Shown here: one piece after another, positions 17,106 through 26,227 of the stretch
Position numbering within the stretch: the first letter of the stretch is position 1
How the letters are laid out: every line of letters begins with the position of its first letter
DNA from: Nitratireductor alexandrii
GTDB lineage: Bacteria; Pseudomonadota; Alphaproteobacteria; Rhizobiales; Rhizobiaceae
NCBI RefSeq assembly: GCF_004000215.1
Contig: NZ_RBVY01000004.1
Span: forward strand, 186,001 to 250,000
Length of the DNA: 64,000 nt
Reading direction: 5' to 3'
Notes under the pieces: model-generated
Databases searched by the model: none
What the model was told of the DNA's origin: nothing
The model's input: only the letters and a program-made list of their open reading frames with translations
Position numbers and translations under genes: made by a program

Positions 17106-18161
17106 ATGCAAAAGCGCCGCATCGGCCGCACGGACCTGCTTGTTTCGCAAATCTGCCTCGGCTCGATGACTTGGGGCGAGCAGAACACCGAGGCCGAGGG
17201 CCACGCGCAGATGGATCTGGCCTTCGCGCGCGGCGTGAATTTCATCGATACGGCCGAGCTCTATCCGATCCCGCCCAAGGCCGAGACCCAGGGCCGAACG
17301 GAAGCGATCATCGGCAGCTGGATGAAGGCGCGCGGCAATCGCGGTGATGTGGTTCTGGCCTCGAAAGTCGTCGGGCGCACGGCCAACGACTGGTTTCGCG
17401 GCGGCCGGCCGTCGAAACTCGTGCGTGCCGACATTTTTGACGCGATCGACAAGTCGCTGGCGAAACTGCAGACCGACTATCTCGACCTCTACCAGATCCA
17501 CTGGCCCGAACGGCCGATACCCTGGGGCTCCAACCCGACCCGCGTCGGCGCCGCTGACAAGGCCGACGGGCCGGCGGACGAGACGCCGATCGCCGAAACG
17601 CTGGCCGTGTTCGACGAGCTGGTGACGGCCGGCAAGATCCGCCATGTCGGTCTGTCGAACGAAAGCAGTTGGGGCCTGATGCGCTTCATCGCCGAAAGCG
17701 AGCGGCAGGTCGGGCCGCGCGTGGCCTCGATCCAGAACGCCTACAATCTCGTCAACCGGACCTTCGAGGTGAACCTGGCCGAGGTCTGCCGCCGCGAAGG
17801 GGTCGCGTTTTTGGCCTATTCGCCGCTGGCGCAAGGCTATCTGACCGGAAAATATGAGGGCGGTGCCTTGCCGAAGGGCTCGCGCAAGCAGCTTTTCGAC
17901 CGGCTGCAACGCTACGAGACGCCGAACGCGGCCGAGGCGTTCGACGCCTACAACGCGCTCGCGCGGCAATTCGGTATGGAGCCGGCCCTGTTTGCCAACG
18001 CGTTCGTCACCCACAGTCCCGTCGTGACGTCCAACATCATCGGCGCCACCTCGATCGCCCAGCTCGAGACCGCGCTGGCGTCGGCCGCGGTGGACTGGAC
18101 CCAGGAGATGCAGGACGCCGTCGACGCCGTGCACCAGCGCCTCGGCAATCCCTGTCCGTAA
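17106..18161 (+). CDS. tas: Aldo/keto reductase, Tas-like
   Basis: The 351-residue protein is an NADP(H)-dependent aldo/keto reductase closest in motif wording to E. coli Tas. It has the opening RRIGRTDLLVSQICLGSMTWG, the catalytic DTAELY (Tyr53) in the first conserved site, and LDLYQIHWPER with the conserved histidine. The Tas-like subgroup is marked by the long insertion around RPIPWGSNPTRVG. It would act in the cytoplasm on small carbonyl compounds; the natural substrate is unknown. The ATG at 17106 has GGAGAG 5 bases upstream. Confidence 0.88.
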   Translation: MQKRRIGRTDLLVSQICLGSMTWGEQNTEAEGHAQMDLAFARGVNFIDTAELYPIPPKAETQGRTEAIIGSWMKARGNRGDVVLASKVVGRTANDWFRGGRPSKLVRADIFDAIDKSLAKLQTDYLDLYQIHWPERPIPWGSNPTRVGAADKADGPADETPIAETLAVFDELVTAGKIRHVGLSNESSWGLMRFIAESERQVGPRVASIQNAYNLVNRTFEVNLAEVCRREGVAFLAYSPLAQGYLTGKYEGGALPKGSRKQLFDRLQRYETPNAAEAFDAYNALARQFGMEPALFANAFVTHSPVVTSNIIGATSIAQLETALASAAVDWTQEMQDAVDAVHQRLGNPCP

Positions 18162-18168
18162 CGGCGCC

Positions 18169-18206
18169 GCCCGTTCCGGCCGCACGGCGCGGCGGCCGGA
18201 ACGGGC
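18169..18206. terminator. Strong hairpin between convergent tas and yjhX-like genes
   Basis: GCCCGTTCCGGCCGC (18169-18183) and GCGGCCGGAACGGGC (18192-18206) form a perfect 15-base stem with an 8-base loop. It fills the gap between two converging genes and probably ends both transcripts, although it has no T-run. Confidence 0.6.
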
Positions 18207-18211
18207 GCGAC

Positions 18212-18469
18212 TCAGCGATTGTCCATCTGCGCGCGCACCAGGGCGAGCCCACGGCGCGTGATGCGGTAGGGACCGCCGCGGCTGGAGGCGATGGCGCGCT
18301 TGCGCCGGAGCTTGCCGAACAGAAGCGGGTCGAAACGCGTCAGCCGCCAGCCTTCGCGGCTATAGCACTCGATGTCTTCGACCTGTCCGTCTTCGTCGCG
18401 CAGCAAACGGATGAAACCGCCCTGCGCCAGCACGTGCAGAACGCGCTGTTCCTTGCGTGAAATGTCCAT
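18212..18469 (-). CDS. yjhX: YjhX family (UPF0386) putative toxin
   Basis: The 85-residue protein closely follows E. coli YjhX: ISRKEQRVLHVLAQGG at the start, then IECYSREGWRL in the middle and PYRITRRGLALVRAQMDNR at the end. YjhX was proposed to be the toxin of the YjhX/YjhQ pair (YjhQ is a GNAT acetyltransferase), but activity has not been well shown. The fold looks like a small winged helix. No YjhQ-like partner gene is adjacent: the neighbours are tas (convergent) and, upstream, a structured stretch without clear genes. Confidence 0.88.
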   Translation of the reverse strand: MDISRKEQRVLHVLAQGGFIRLLRDEDGQVEDIECYSREGWRLTRFDPLLFGKLRRKRAIASSRGGPYRITRRGLALVRAQMDNR

Positions 18470-18490
18470 TTTTCGGTGAAATCCACGATG

Positions 18491-18590
18491 CGCGGCGCCA
18501 GGCGCCGCGACCACGACAGGCAGCGCCGCGCCCCGGGGGCGCGCCGTGCCGGCTCATGGGTGGGCCCGATCCGCGAGCGGATCGGGCTTT
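18491..18590 (+). other. Three tandem stem-loops in the gap upstream of the yjhX-like gene (possible small RNA)
   Basis: The 273-base gap between yjhX and the next gene holds three hairpins in a row: CGCGGCG/CGCCGCG (18491-18509), a GC-rich one around 18519-18550, and GCCCGATCCG/CGGATCGGGC (18564-18587) with a CGAG loop and then TTTAT. The last looks like an intrinsic terminator on the plus strand, yet no gene ends just before it. A small RNA of about 100 bases could end here. GC-rich DNA often gives such folds by chance. Confidence 0.3.
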
Positions 18591-18742
18591 ATCGGGATTC
18601 ACAAAATGTGGACATAAAAACTCCGAACTGCCGGGTGATAGACGAAAACCGCCTCGGGTCAATCCGGTACGGCAGGCACGAATTGTCGTAAGCCGCGCGC
18701 GTTGATAATTTGCAACAGGGTCACGGGTGGGAAATCGGACAT

Positions 18743-19369
18743 ATGAGTGATGCGACGGATCGGGCCGAGCGCGTGCCGGCGCGCCGACAAGGGCGGATCG
18801 TCATCCGCGAAACCGAGGATGGCATCGGCGTCTACAACCCCGCCCGGCGCGAGCCGCTGGCGATCGGGTTCTTGTCTTTTTGGCTGATCGGGTGGGCGGT
18901 GGGCGAAGTCTTCGTCGTGACCCAGGTGCTCGGCGGCGGCCCGCAGGCGCTCGACATCTTCGTGCTGCTCTGGCTGGCGGTGTGGACGGCGGCCGGTTTC
19001 CTGATCGGCGGGGTGGTGCTGTGGCAATTGGTCGGCGTCGAAAAACTGTTTTTGGTCGGCGCTGGCGCGATCGTGGTCGAACGCGGCTTCCGGCCCTTCG
19101 GCCGCAGGCAGGTCTATCCGGTCGAAAAGGTCTCCTCGGTCGGGTTGATGCCCGACAAGCCGCCGGAAGTGTCGAGCATTTTCGCGCCGCGCCGGATCGG
19201 ATTCGTCGTCGACGGCACGACGCGGAGCTTCGGCATCGGGCTCGACGAAGCCGAAGCCGCCGCCGTGCTTTCCGAACTGCGGCAGTTCGTCGACCGGTTC
19301 GCCCCGCCGGAACCGGAGAGGACCGAGCGGCCGAAAACGGACGAACGAGAAAACCCGGCTCGGCCCTGA
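18743..19369 (+). CDS. Membrane protein with two N-terminal segments, function unknown
   Basis: The 208-residue product has two hydrophobic segments (AIGFLSFWLIGWAVGEVFVV and LLWLAVWTAAGFLIGGVVLW) followed by a soluble domain with alternating short strands (LFLVGAGAIVVERGF, YPVEKVSSVGLM), which recalls bacterial PH-like membrane domains. The end is charged and proline-rich. I do not recognise a named family. The ATG at 18743 follows a G-rich stretch with the ribosome-like AGGG. A YdcF-type gene follows after 38 bases on the same strand. Confidence 0.6.
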   Translation: MSDATDRAERVPARRQGRIVIRETEDGIGVYNPARREPLAIGFLSFWLIGWAVGEVFVVTQVLGGGPQALDIFVLLWLAVWTAAGFLIGGVVLWQLVGVEKLFLVGAGAIVVERGFRPFGRRQVYPVEKVSSVGLMPDKPPEVSSIFAPRRIGFVVDGTTRSFGIGLDEAEAAAVLSELRQFVDRFAPPEPERTERPKTDERENPARP

Positions 19370-19407
19370 GCCGGTCGGGCGCCGATGCGCCAGGGGAGAA
19401 ATCCAGC

Positions 19408-20229
19408 TTGTTTTACGTCGTATCGAAGATCTTCTGGGCGCTGGCCAATCCGTTGAGCCTGGCGGTCCTGCTGCTGATAGCCGGGCTGATCGCCGCCTTG
19501 GCGGGCTGGCGGCGCAGCGCCGGAACCGCGACGGCCGCCGCGGCCATGATTCTGCTTCTCGGCGGGTGGACGACGACGGGCGCGCTTGTGCTGCAACCGC
19601 TCGAGGACCGGTTTCAGCGCCCCGGCGCGCTGCCCGACACCGTTACCGGCATCGTGGTGCTCGGCGGCGGCTTCGAGGGCGGGGTCAACCGGGTGCGCGG
19701 CGGCTACGAACTGAACCGCGGCGGCGACCGTTTCGTGGAAACCGCGATCCTGGCCCGGCGTTTGCCCGAGGCCAAAATCCTGATCTCGGGCGGCAGCGGC
19801 GCCTTGCGGCTAAAAGGCGAAGGCGACGCCGACACCGCGCCGCGGCTCTTGCAGGCGCTCGGCGTCGACCCGCAGCGGCTGATCCTGGAGAACCAGTCGC
19901 GCAACACCTACGAAAACGCGCAATTCTCACTGCGGCTGGCCGATCCCCAACCGGGCGAGCGCTGGCTGCTGGTGACCTCCGCCTTCCACATGCCGCGCGC
20001 CATGGGCCTGTTTCGCCAGGCCGGTTTTGCCGTCATCCCCTGGCCGGTCGACTACCGTACCAGCGGCCTGGAAACGCCGGGCCTCGCCCAGGACAACCCG
20101 ATCGATTCGCTGCATAATATGGTGATCGCCGTACGCGAATGGATCGGGCTTGCCGCCTACCGGCTGGCCGGCTGGACCGACGCCCTGCTGCCCGCGCCGC
20201 GCCAGGACGAGATGGCCGAACGAGGCTGA
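19408..20229 (+). CDS. YdcF family (ElyC/SanA-like) membrane protein
   Basis: The 273-residue protein has two N-terminal membrane segments and then a DUF218 domain, as in E. coli ElyC, SanA and YdcF, which affect envelope precursor metabolism. Signature parts are TGIVVLGGGFEGG, the ISGGSGAL turn, ILENQSRNTYENA with its conserved Glu/Asn, and LVTSAFHMPRAMGLFRQAGF. No ATG suits the length. A TTG at 19408 has GGGGAG 10-15 bases upstream and opens directly into the first membrane helix. It is convergent with the DUF599 gene, with a repeat element between them. Confidence 0.85.
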   Translation: MFYVVSKIFWALANPLSLAVLLLIAGLIAALAGWRRSAGTATAAAAMILLLGGWTTTGALVLQPLEDRFQRPGALPDTVTGIVVLGGGFEGGVNRVRGGYELNRGGDRFVETAILARRLPEAKILISGGSGALRLKGEGDADTAPRLLQALGVDPQRLILENQSRNTYENAQFSLRLADPQPGERWLLVTSAFHMPRAMGLFRQAGFAVIPWPVDYRTSGLETPGLAQDNPIDSLHNMVIAVREWIGLAAYRLAGWTDALLPAPRQDEMAERG

Positions 20230-20242
20230 CGGGGCCAAACCT

Positions 20243-20334
20243 GGAGCCGTTCTGCTTTTCGCGGAAGCGCAGACCGGCTCCACCTTATCGTTTTGACGCG
20301 TTTTTGAACGGCGAACCGGCGTCCACTTCGCCTG
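20243..20334 (+). repeat. Dispersed intergenic repeat, copy 2, with hairpin
   Basis: The left part (20243-20281) is an imperfect palindrome, GGAGCCG...TCTGCTT pairing with AAGCGCAGA...CGGCTCC. The right part (20290-20334) repeats the 45-base core seen at 5779-5823. It sits between the converging ends of the YdcF and DUF599 genes and may double as a terminator. Elements of this make occur in many copies in Rhizobiales genomes. Confidence 0.7.
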
Positions 20335-20342
20335 GAAATGCT

Positions 20343-21050
20343 TTAGACGTGCGCCGCGAGCGCCTCGCGCGCCTTGGAAAAATATTGCCGCCGGACCAGC
20401 ACCGTCAGAATGAACAGGGTCGTTGCCGCCAGCGCGATCGGCCCCAGGAACCAGCCGAGATACCCGATCGAAAAGAACATCGCCCGGAGGCCGGCATTGA
20501 AATGGCCGCCGGCCACGACATTCATGCCGATGGCGCGCGCGACGCTGCGCTCGACCGTGTCCGCGTCGGCCGTCTCGCCGGCCTGCGGCACGGCGCCGAT
20601 CAGGATCGAGCAATAGTTGAACAGCCGGTAGGCCCAGCCGAACTTGAAGAAAGCATAGGCCAGGATGATCATCAGGCCGAGCACCTTGTCCTCGAACAGC
20701 GCCCGCGTCGGCTCGGGCGAATAGGGCACGTCGGCCAGCACCGCCACCACCGCGTCGGAGGCCTGCAGCAGCGCGAAACAGCCGCCGAGCGCGATCAGGG
20801 AACTGGAGGCGAAAAACGCCGTGCCCTGTTGGAGCCCGGTCATGATGCCGGTGTCGACCATGCGCATCTCGCGTACGGCCATCGTGCGCAGCCAGGCCTC
20901 GCGCTGGGCGTTCATCAACTGGCTGAGACAGGGCCGCGAGAAGAAATGCCCGGCCGTCGTCAACGCATGGCCGATCCAGGCGACAAGGAAGAACGCGAAC
21001 GCGGCCAGGTCGGGGGCGGAAAGGGAATCACCGATCATGGCGACGAGCAT
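20343..21050 (-). CDS. DUF599 family membrane protein
   Basis: The 235-residue protein has about four hydrophobic segments and matches DUF599: FFLVAWIGHALTTAGHFF near the start, MRMVDTGIMTGLQQGTAFFASSSLIALGGC-type middle segment (positions about 62-91) and the conserved FGWAYRLFNYCSILIGAVP. Function is unknown. The start is ATG 21050 or an in-frame ATG at 21038. It faces a 269-base region on its 5' side that shows no further gene until the small frame at 21320. Confidence 0.85.
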   Translation of the reverse strand: MLVAMIGDSLSAPDLAAFAFFLVAWIGHALTTAGHFFSRPCLSQLMNAQREAWLRTMAVREMRMVDTGIMTGLQQGTAFFASSSLIALGGCFALLQASDAVVAVLADVPYSPEPTRALFEDKVLGLMIILAYAFFKFGWAYRLFNYCSILIGAVPQAGETADADTVERSVARAIGMNVVAGGHFNAGLRAMFFSIGYLGWFLGPIALAATTLFILTVLVRRQYFSKAREALAAHV

Positions 21051-21319
21051 AGTCCGATCCGGTCGAAAATTCCGTCCTTCTCGCCGCCTTGATTTCGACC
21101 AAACCGTTGCGCTTTCGTTACCGGGTGTAAAATTTTAATCTATTGATAAAGAAGGATGTTTTTAGGAGGGACGGGCTGGCGCCGCCGCTTTTGGCCGCAA
21201 TTGCGCCGCTTTTGGTGTTGCAGTGCGGCAGGCGAGGGGCTAAAGCACGGGCCTCGAAGCGGCGCGTGCGGGACACGACGGTGGCGCGCCGGGGGCAAAC
21301 ACGGAAAATACGGAACATC

Positions 21320-21448
21320 ATGGACGATAGCGTTCAAAAGTCGTGCTGGGGTGTGACTGCCAAGGCCATTGCGGGCTTTGCCTTCGTCATTCTCGTCGCG
21401 TGGCTGATCGGCGGCGCCGAAACGGCCGTGATCGCGACCGCGGGGTAG
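21320..21448 (+). CDS. Possible 42-residue membrane peptide
   Basis: A short frame starts at ATG 21320 and encodes MDDSVQKSCWG followed by one hydrophobic helix, AIAGFAFVILVAWLIGGAE. The frame is open further upstream, but that part is very basic and unlike protein. A clean hairpin followed by TTTC lies 34 bases after the stop (21483-21509), as expected for a real short transcript. No family is recognised. It breaks up an otherwise gene-free gap from 21051 to 21619. Confidence 0.4.
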   Translation: MDDSVQKSCWGVTAKAIAGFAFVILVAWLIGGAETAVIATAG

Positions 21449-21482
21449 GCCCGAGCCCGATCCAGAGAATTCACAAAGACCG

Positions 21483-21509
21483 GGGCGCGGCAGCCATGCC
21501 GCGCCCTTT
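21483..21509 (+). terminator. Intrinsic terminator-like hairpin after the small membrane peptide frame
   Basis: GGGCGCGGCA and TGCCGCGCCC form a perfect 10-base stem with loop GCCA, followed by TTTCTGTTT. No other gene ends nearby on the plus strand except the small frame 21320-21448. Confidence 0.6.
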
Positions 21510-21619
21510 CTGTTTGCGCGTATCGGGTGTATGTCGCGCACGGACCAGGGATCGTCGGACCGCGTGAAGCGGTCCGGCGCGAAACGGCAGACAACGGCGC
21601 GAAGCACCGGACTGGAAAA

Positions 21620-23020
<1,401 letters not shown>

Positions 23021-23096
23021 GGCCGGGCAGGGGCCGTTGTGGAGAACCGACGCTGCCGCTTGACCCGGGCCGGATCAGCGCTACACCCTTTCACGC

Positions 23097-23537
23097 ATGG
23101 CACTTCACTTGGTCAAACTGTGTGTCGGCGCCGATAGCGTCGAGGATCTTCAGGGCTGGATCGAGGCCAGACTCGACGCCATGCGCGGCGCCGGCGAGAC
23201 CCCGGAACATTTCCACACCACCCGCATGATCCCCAAACGCCGCGACGAACTGCTCGACGGCGGGTCGCTCTATTGGGTGATCAAGGGCAACGTCCAGTGC
23301 CGGCAGCGCCTGACCGACATCAGGCCGTTTACCGACAAACAGGGCGTGTCGCGCTGCCGGCTGGTCTTCGATTCGCGGATCGTGCTGACCGAATGGCAAC
23401 CCCGTCGCGCCTTCCAGGGCTGGCGCTACCTGCAGCCCAAGGACGCACCGCGCGACATCGACGACAGAAGCGGCGGCGGCTGGCAGACGCTGCCGCCGGA
23501 GCTGCGGCGCGAACTTGCCGAGCTCGGTCTGCTTTAG
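23097..23537 (+). CDS. DUF1489 family protein
   Basis: The 146-residue protein matches DUF1489, a family almost confined to alphaproteobacteria: MALHLVKLCVGADSVEDL at the start, then the TRMIPKRRDELLDGGSLYWV block, and the C-terminal WRYLQPKDAPRDI. Function is unknown; it looks cytoplasmic. It is followed after 152 bases by mipZ on the same strand. Confidence 0.9.
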   Translation: MALHLVKLCVGADSVEDLQGWIEARLDAMRGAGETPEHFHTTRMIPKRRDELLDGGSLYWVIKGNVQCRQRLTDIRPFTDKQGVSRCRLVFDSRIVLTEWQPRRAFQGWRYLQPKDAPRDIDDRSGGGWQTLPPELRRELAELGLL

Positions 23538-23614
23538 ACTTCGTTCACCGCGCCCAAACAACACCCGCCCGCCTGGGTGAAAGAAGCCGCGCGCTTTACC
23601 AAAAATCGCACTTC

Positions 23615-23629
23615 TTGCTGTAGTGCAGC
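23615..23629. promoter_or_regulatory. TGC-rich motif before mipZ resembling the phasin operators
   Basis: TTGCTGTAGTGCAGC matches the two phasin-gene sites (TTTGCTGCAGTGCA and TTTGCTGCATCGCA) at most positions. It lies 61 bases before the mipZ start. It may be a weaker PhaR-type site or chance. Confidence 0.25.
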
Positions 23630-23689
23630 GGAAATGATTGATGCCGCCGGAAAAAAGAGTCAGTCTCGCCATTGGGTGGAGTGACAACG

Positions 23690-24628
23690 ATGTTGTTGGC
23701 GGGGGTGAAGGGACATGCGACCGAGCGGCGCGATCGCGGCGCTCACGTTGTCGTGTGCGGCAACGAAAAGGGCGGCTCGGGCAAGTCGACGACGGCGATC
23801 CACATCGCCGTCGCGCTGCTGAAGTCCGGCTATTCGGTCGCCACCGTCGATCTCGACGGGCGCCAGCTTTCCCTGACGCGCTACGTGGAAAACCGGCGCC
23901 GCTGGGCACACAAGGCCCAAATCCCGCTCGCCGTTCCGCAGCATTTCCACGTGCCGCCGGCCCGGCACGACACGATCTCGGATGCCGAGAGCGAAGAATT
24001 CCGCAAGCTCGCCGGCGGGCTCGCCGATATCGAGAACGCCCACGATTTCGTGATCATCGACACGCCCGGTTCCGATACGTTCCTGAACCGGCTGGCGCAT
24101 CGCATCGCCGACACGCTGGTGACGCCGATGAACGATTCCTTCATCGATTTCGACGTGCTCGCGCGCATCGATCCGGTGAGCTACGACATTCTGGAACTTT
24201 CGCAATATTCGGCCTCCGTGCGCGACGCACGGCGCGAGCGCCGGCAGACCGACAATGCGATCCTCGACTGGGTGGTGGTACGCAACCGCATGTCCTCCTT
24301 CACCTCGCGCAACGAGCAGAAGGTCGATTCGTGCCTGAGAAACCTGGCCGCCCGGCTCGGCTTCCGGCTCGCCGACGGGATTTCCGAACGCGTCATCTTC
24401 CGCGAGTTCTTTCCCATCGGGCTGACCGCGCTCGACGATTTCGACGAACACGTGCTGGGCACCAAGCCGACCCTGTCGCATCTGGCCGCGCGCCAGGAAA
24501 TCCGGCTGCTTCTGTCCGCCCTGCGGCTGCCGACCAACGAGATGGGCCGCAAGCGGCTCGCCATGCGCCGCAAGCTGGCCGATTCCTCGAGCCGGCCGCT
24601 CGAACTGCCCGACATCTTCGCCAACTGA
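23690..24628 (+). CDS. mipZ: Division-plane positioning ATPase MipZ
   Basis: MipZ is a ParA/MinD-type ATPase of alphaproteobacteria that forms a gradient from the ParB-bound poles and blocks FtsZ ring assembly away from midcell. The 312-residue protein has the deviant Walker A KGGSGKST at residues 27-34, the family segment VATVDLDGRQLSLTRYVENR and switch II IIDTPGSDT. The ending with ARQEIRLLLSALRLP is typical. ATG 23690 is chosen, with GGTGGAG upstream; a GTG at 23681 in frame is an alternative. The VWA and DnaJ-domain genes follow on the same strand. Confidence 0.93.
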   Translation: MLLAGVKGHATERRDRGAHVVVCGNEKGGSGKSTTAIHIAVALLKSGYSVATVDLDGRQLSLTRYVENRRRWAHKAQIPLAVPQHFHVPPARHDTISDAESEEFRKLAGGLADIENAHDFVIIDTPGSDTFLNRLAHRIADTLVTPMNDSFIDFDVLARIDPVSYDILELSQYSASVRDARRERRQTDNAILDWVVVRNRMSSFTSRNEQKVDSCLRNLAARLGFRLADGISERVIFREFFPIGLTALDDFDEHVLGTKPTLSHLAARQEIRLLLSALRLPTNEMGRKRLAMRRKLADSSSRPLELPDIFAN

Positions 24629-24722
24629 CGGGCCGGCGCCGCGCCGGTTCCGACCGGATCGCCCACATCTTTGGCCCATCGACGGGCTTGCAAGTTCCCT
24701 CCGCACGCCACATTTTCCAAAA

Positions 24723-25457
24723 ATGATGAACAAACGGGACAAACCGCTCGCGCGCAGGCAGGCCGACCGGCCGGCCGAACAGCGTTCCGACGCGGGGGCG
24801 GTGGACGCCTTCCTGCGCCAGGCCAAGGCGTTGCGGACCGTGTCGGGCCTGGCGCGCGGGCGGCTGGTGCTCGCCCTCGACGCCACGATGAGCCGCCAGC
24901 CGACCTGGGATCTGGCCTGCCGTCTTCAGGGCGAGATGTTCCAGGCGGCGGGGCAGTCGGGAAAATTGCGGGTCCAGCTGGTCTATTTTCGCGGTTTCGG
25001 CGAATGCCGCGCCTCGAAGTTCGTGCTCGATACCGACGAGCTGACCCGGCTGATGACCCGGATAGACTGCCGCGGCGGGCGTACCCAGATCGGCAAGGTG
25101 CTGTCGCACGCCCTCAAGGAGAACGAGCGCGAGAAGATCGACGCGCTGGTCTTCATCGGCGACGCGATGGAGGAAAATGTCGACGAACTCGCCGATCAGG
25201 CCGGCCGGCTCGGCCTGCGCGGCGTGCCGGTGTTCGTTTTCCAGGAGGGCCATGACGGTGCGGCCGAAGTGGCGTTGAAGGAAATCGCGCGGCTGTCGCG
25301 CGGCGCCTGGTTCCGGTTCGACCGCGCCGCCGCCGGCCGGCTGGCCGAACTGTTGTCGTCGATCGCCGTCTACGCCACCGGCGGCTTTGCCGCCCTGGAG
25401 GCGCGCGGCAGCGCCGGCGACCGCCTCCTCATCGAACATCTGGGCAAGAAACGGTAG
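24723..25457 (+). CDS. VWA domain protein
   Basis: The 244-residue protein is a soluble VWA-like protein. The MIDAS motif DATMSRQ is a variant of DxSxS with Thr/Met, at about residue 53, and a second metal-site aspartate lies in FIGDAMEEN. It follows mipZ by 94 bases and precedes a membrane J-domain gene by 12 bases. This VWA/J-domain pair is found together in other Rhizobiales. Role is unknown. Confidence 0.75.
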   Translation: MMNKRDKPLARRQADRPAEQRSDAGAVDAFLRQAKALRTVSGLARGRLVLALDATMSRQPTWDLACRLQGEMFQAAGQSGKLRVQLVYFRGFGECRASKFVLDTDELTRLMTRIDCRGGRTQIGKVLSHALKENEREKIDALVFIGDAMEENVDELADQAGRLGLRGVPVFVFQEGHDGAAEVALKEIARLSRGAWFRFDRAAAGRLAELLSSIAVYATGGFAALEARGSAGDRLLIEHLGKKR

Positions 25458-25469
25458 CGGACGCGCGAC

Positions 25470-26165
25470 ATGACGGTGCTGTTTTACCTTGCGGCGATCC
25501 TGCTTGTCGCCGTACTGGCCGCGCTGGCGTTCCTGCGCGCCAATCCCGCCAGGCTGGCCGCCGGGCTGAATGTGGCCGGGCCCGTGTTTGTCGGGCTTGC
25601 CGGTCTCGGCCTGATGCTGGCGGGACGGGTCGGCCTGGCCGGGGTTCTGATGTCGATGGCGGCGGCCTGGTTTGTGTCCGGGCGCCGGCGCCGGCAGGCA
25701 CGCCCGTCGCGGGGGCGGGTATCGACCGTGCGCACGGCGGCGCTGGAAATGGAATTGGACCACGATTCCGGCGCCCTTGAAGGCGCCGTGCTCGCCGGCC
25801 GGCACGAGGGGCGCACGCTCGGCGGCATGGATCGCGACGAGCTTCTCGAGCTTCGCGACGCGCTCGGCGGCGACGCGGAAAGCCTGCAGCTATTGGAAAC
25901 CTATCTTGACGGCCGATTTGCCGGTTGGCGTGAAGGCCTTGACGGTGACGCGCACGGGCGGGAGCGAGCCTCTCCAAGCACGGGCCCCATGACAAAGGAG
26001 GAGGCCTACGAGATCCTTGGTCTTGAAGCGGGGGCCGGTGCGGCGGACATCCGCGAAGCGCATCGCCGCCTGATGCAGCGTGTGCACCCCGACCTCGGCG
26101 GCTCGTCCTTTCTGGCCGCCCGCATCAACGAAGCTCGCGATGTCCTGCTGAATGGTCATGACTGA
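25470..26165 (+). CDS. Membrane-anchored J-domain protein
   Basis: The 231-residue protein starts with two hydrophobic segments (YLAAILLVAVLAALAFL and a second around residues 45-60), a basic linker, then a cytoplasmic middle region. A C-terminal J domain begins TKEEAYEILGLEAGAG, and its HPD motif is present in MQRVHPDLGGSSF. This tail-J layout recalls the Tim14/Pam18-like proteins of alphaproteobacteria, which recruit DnaK to a membrane site. It is probably co-transcribed with the upstream VWA gene, and converges on the carboxypeptidase gene. Confidence 0.82.
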   Translation: MTVLFYLAAILLVAVLAALAFLRANPARLAAGLNVAGPVFVGLAGLGLMLAGRVGLAGVLMSMAAAWFVSGRRRRQARPSRGRVSTVRTAALEMELDHDSGALEGAVLAGRHEGRTLGGMDRDELLELRDALGGDAESLQLLETYLDGRFAGWREGLDGDAHGRERASPSTGPMTKEEAYEILGLEAGAGAADIREAHRRLMQRVHPDLGGSSFLAARINEARDVLLNGHD

Positions 26166-26227
26166 AGTCTCCGTCGACTAAAAACCTGCCCGGGAGAGGG
26201 TCGGGAAATTCCGGATGCGGATGCCGC

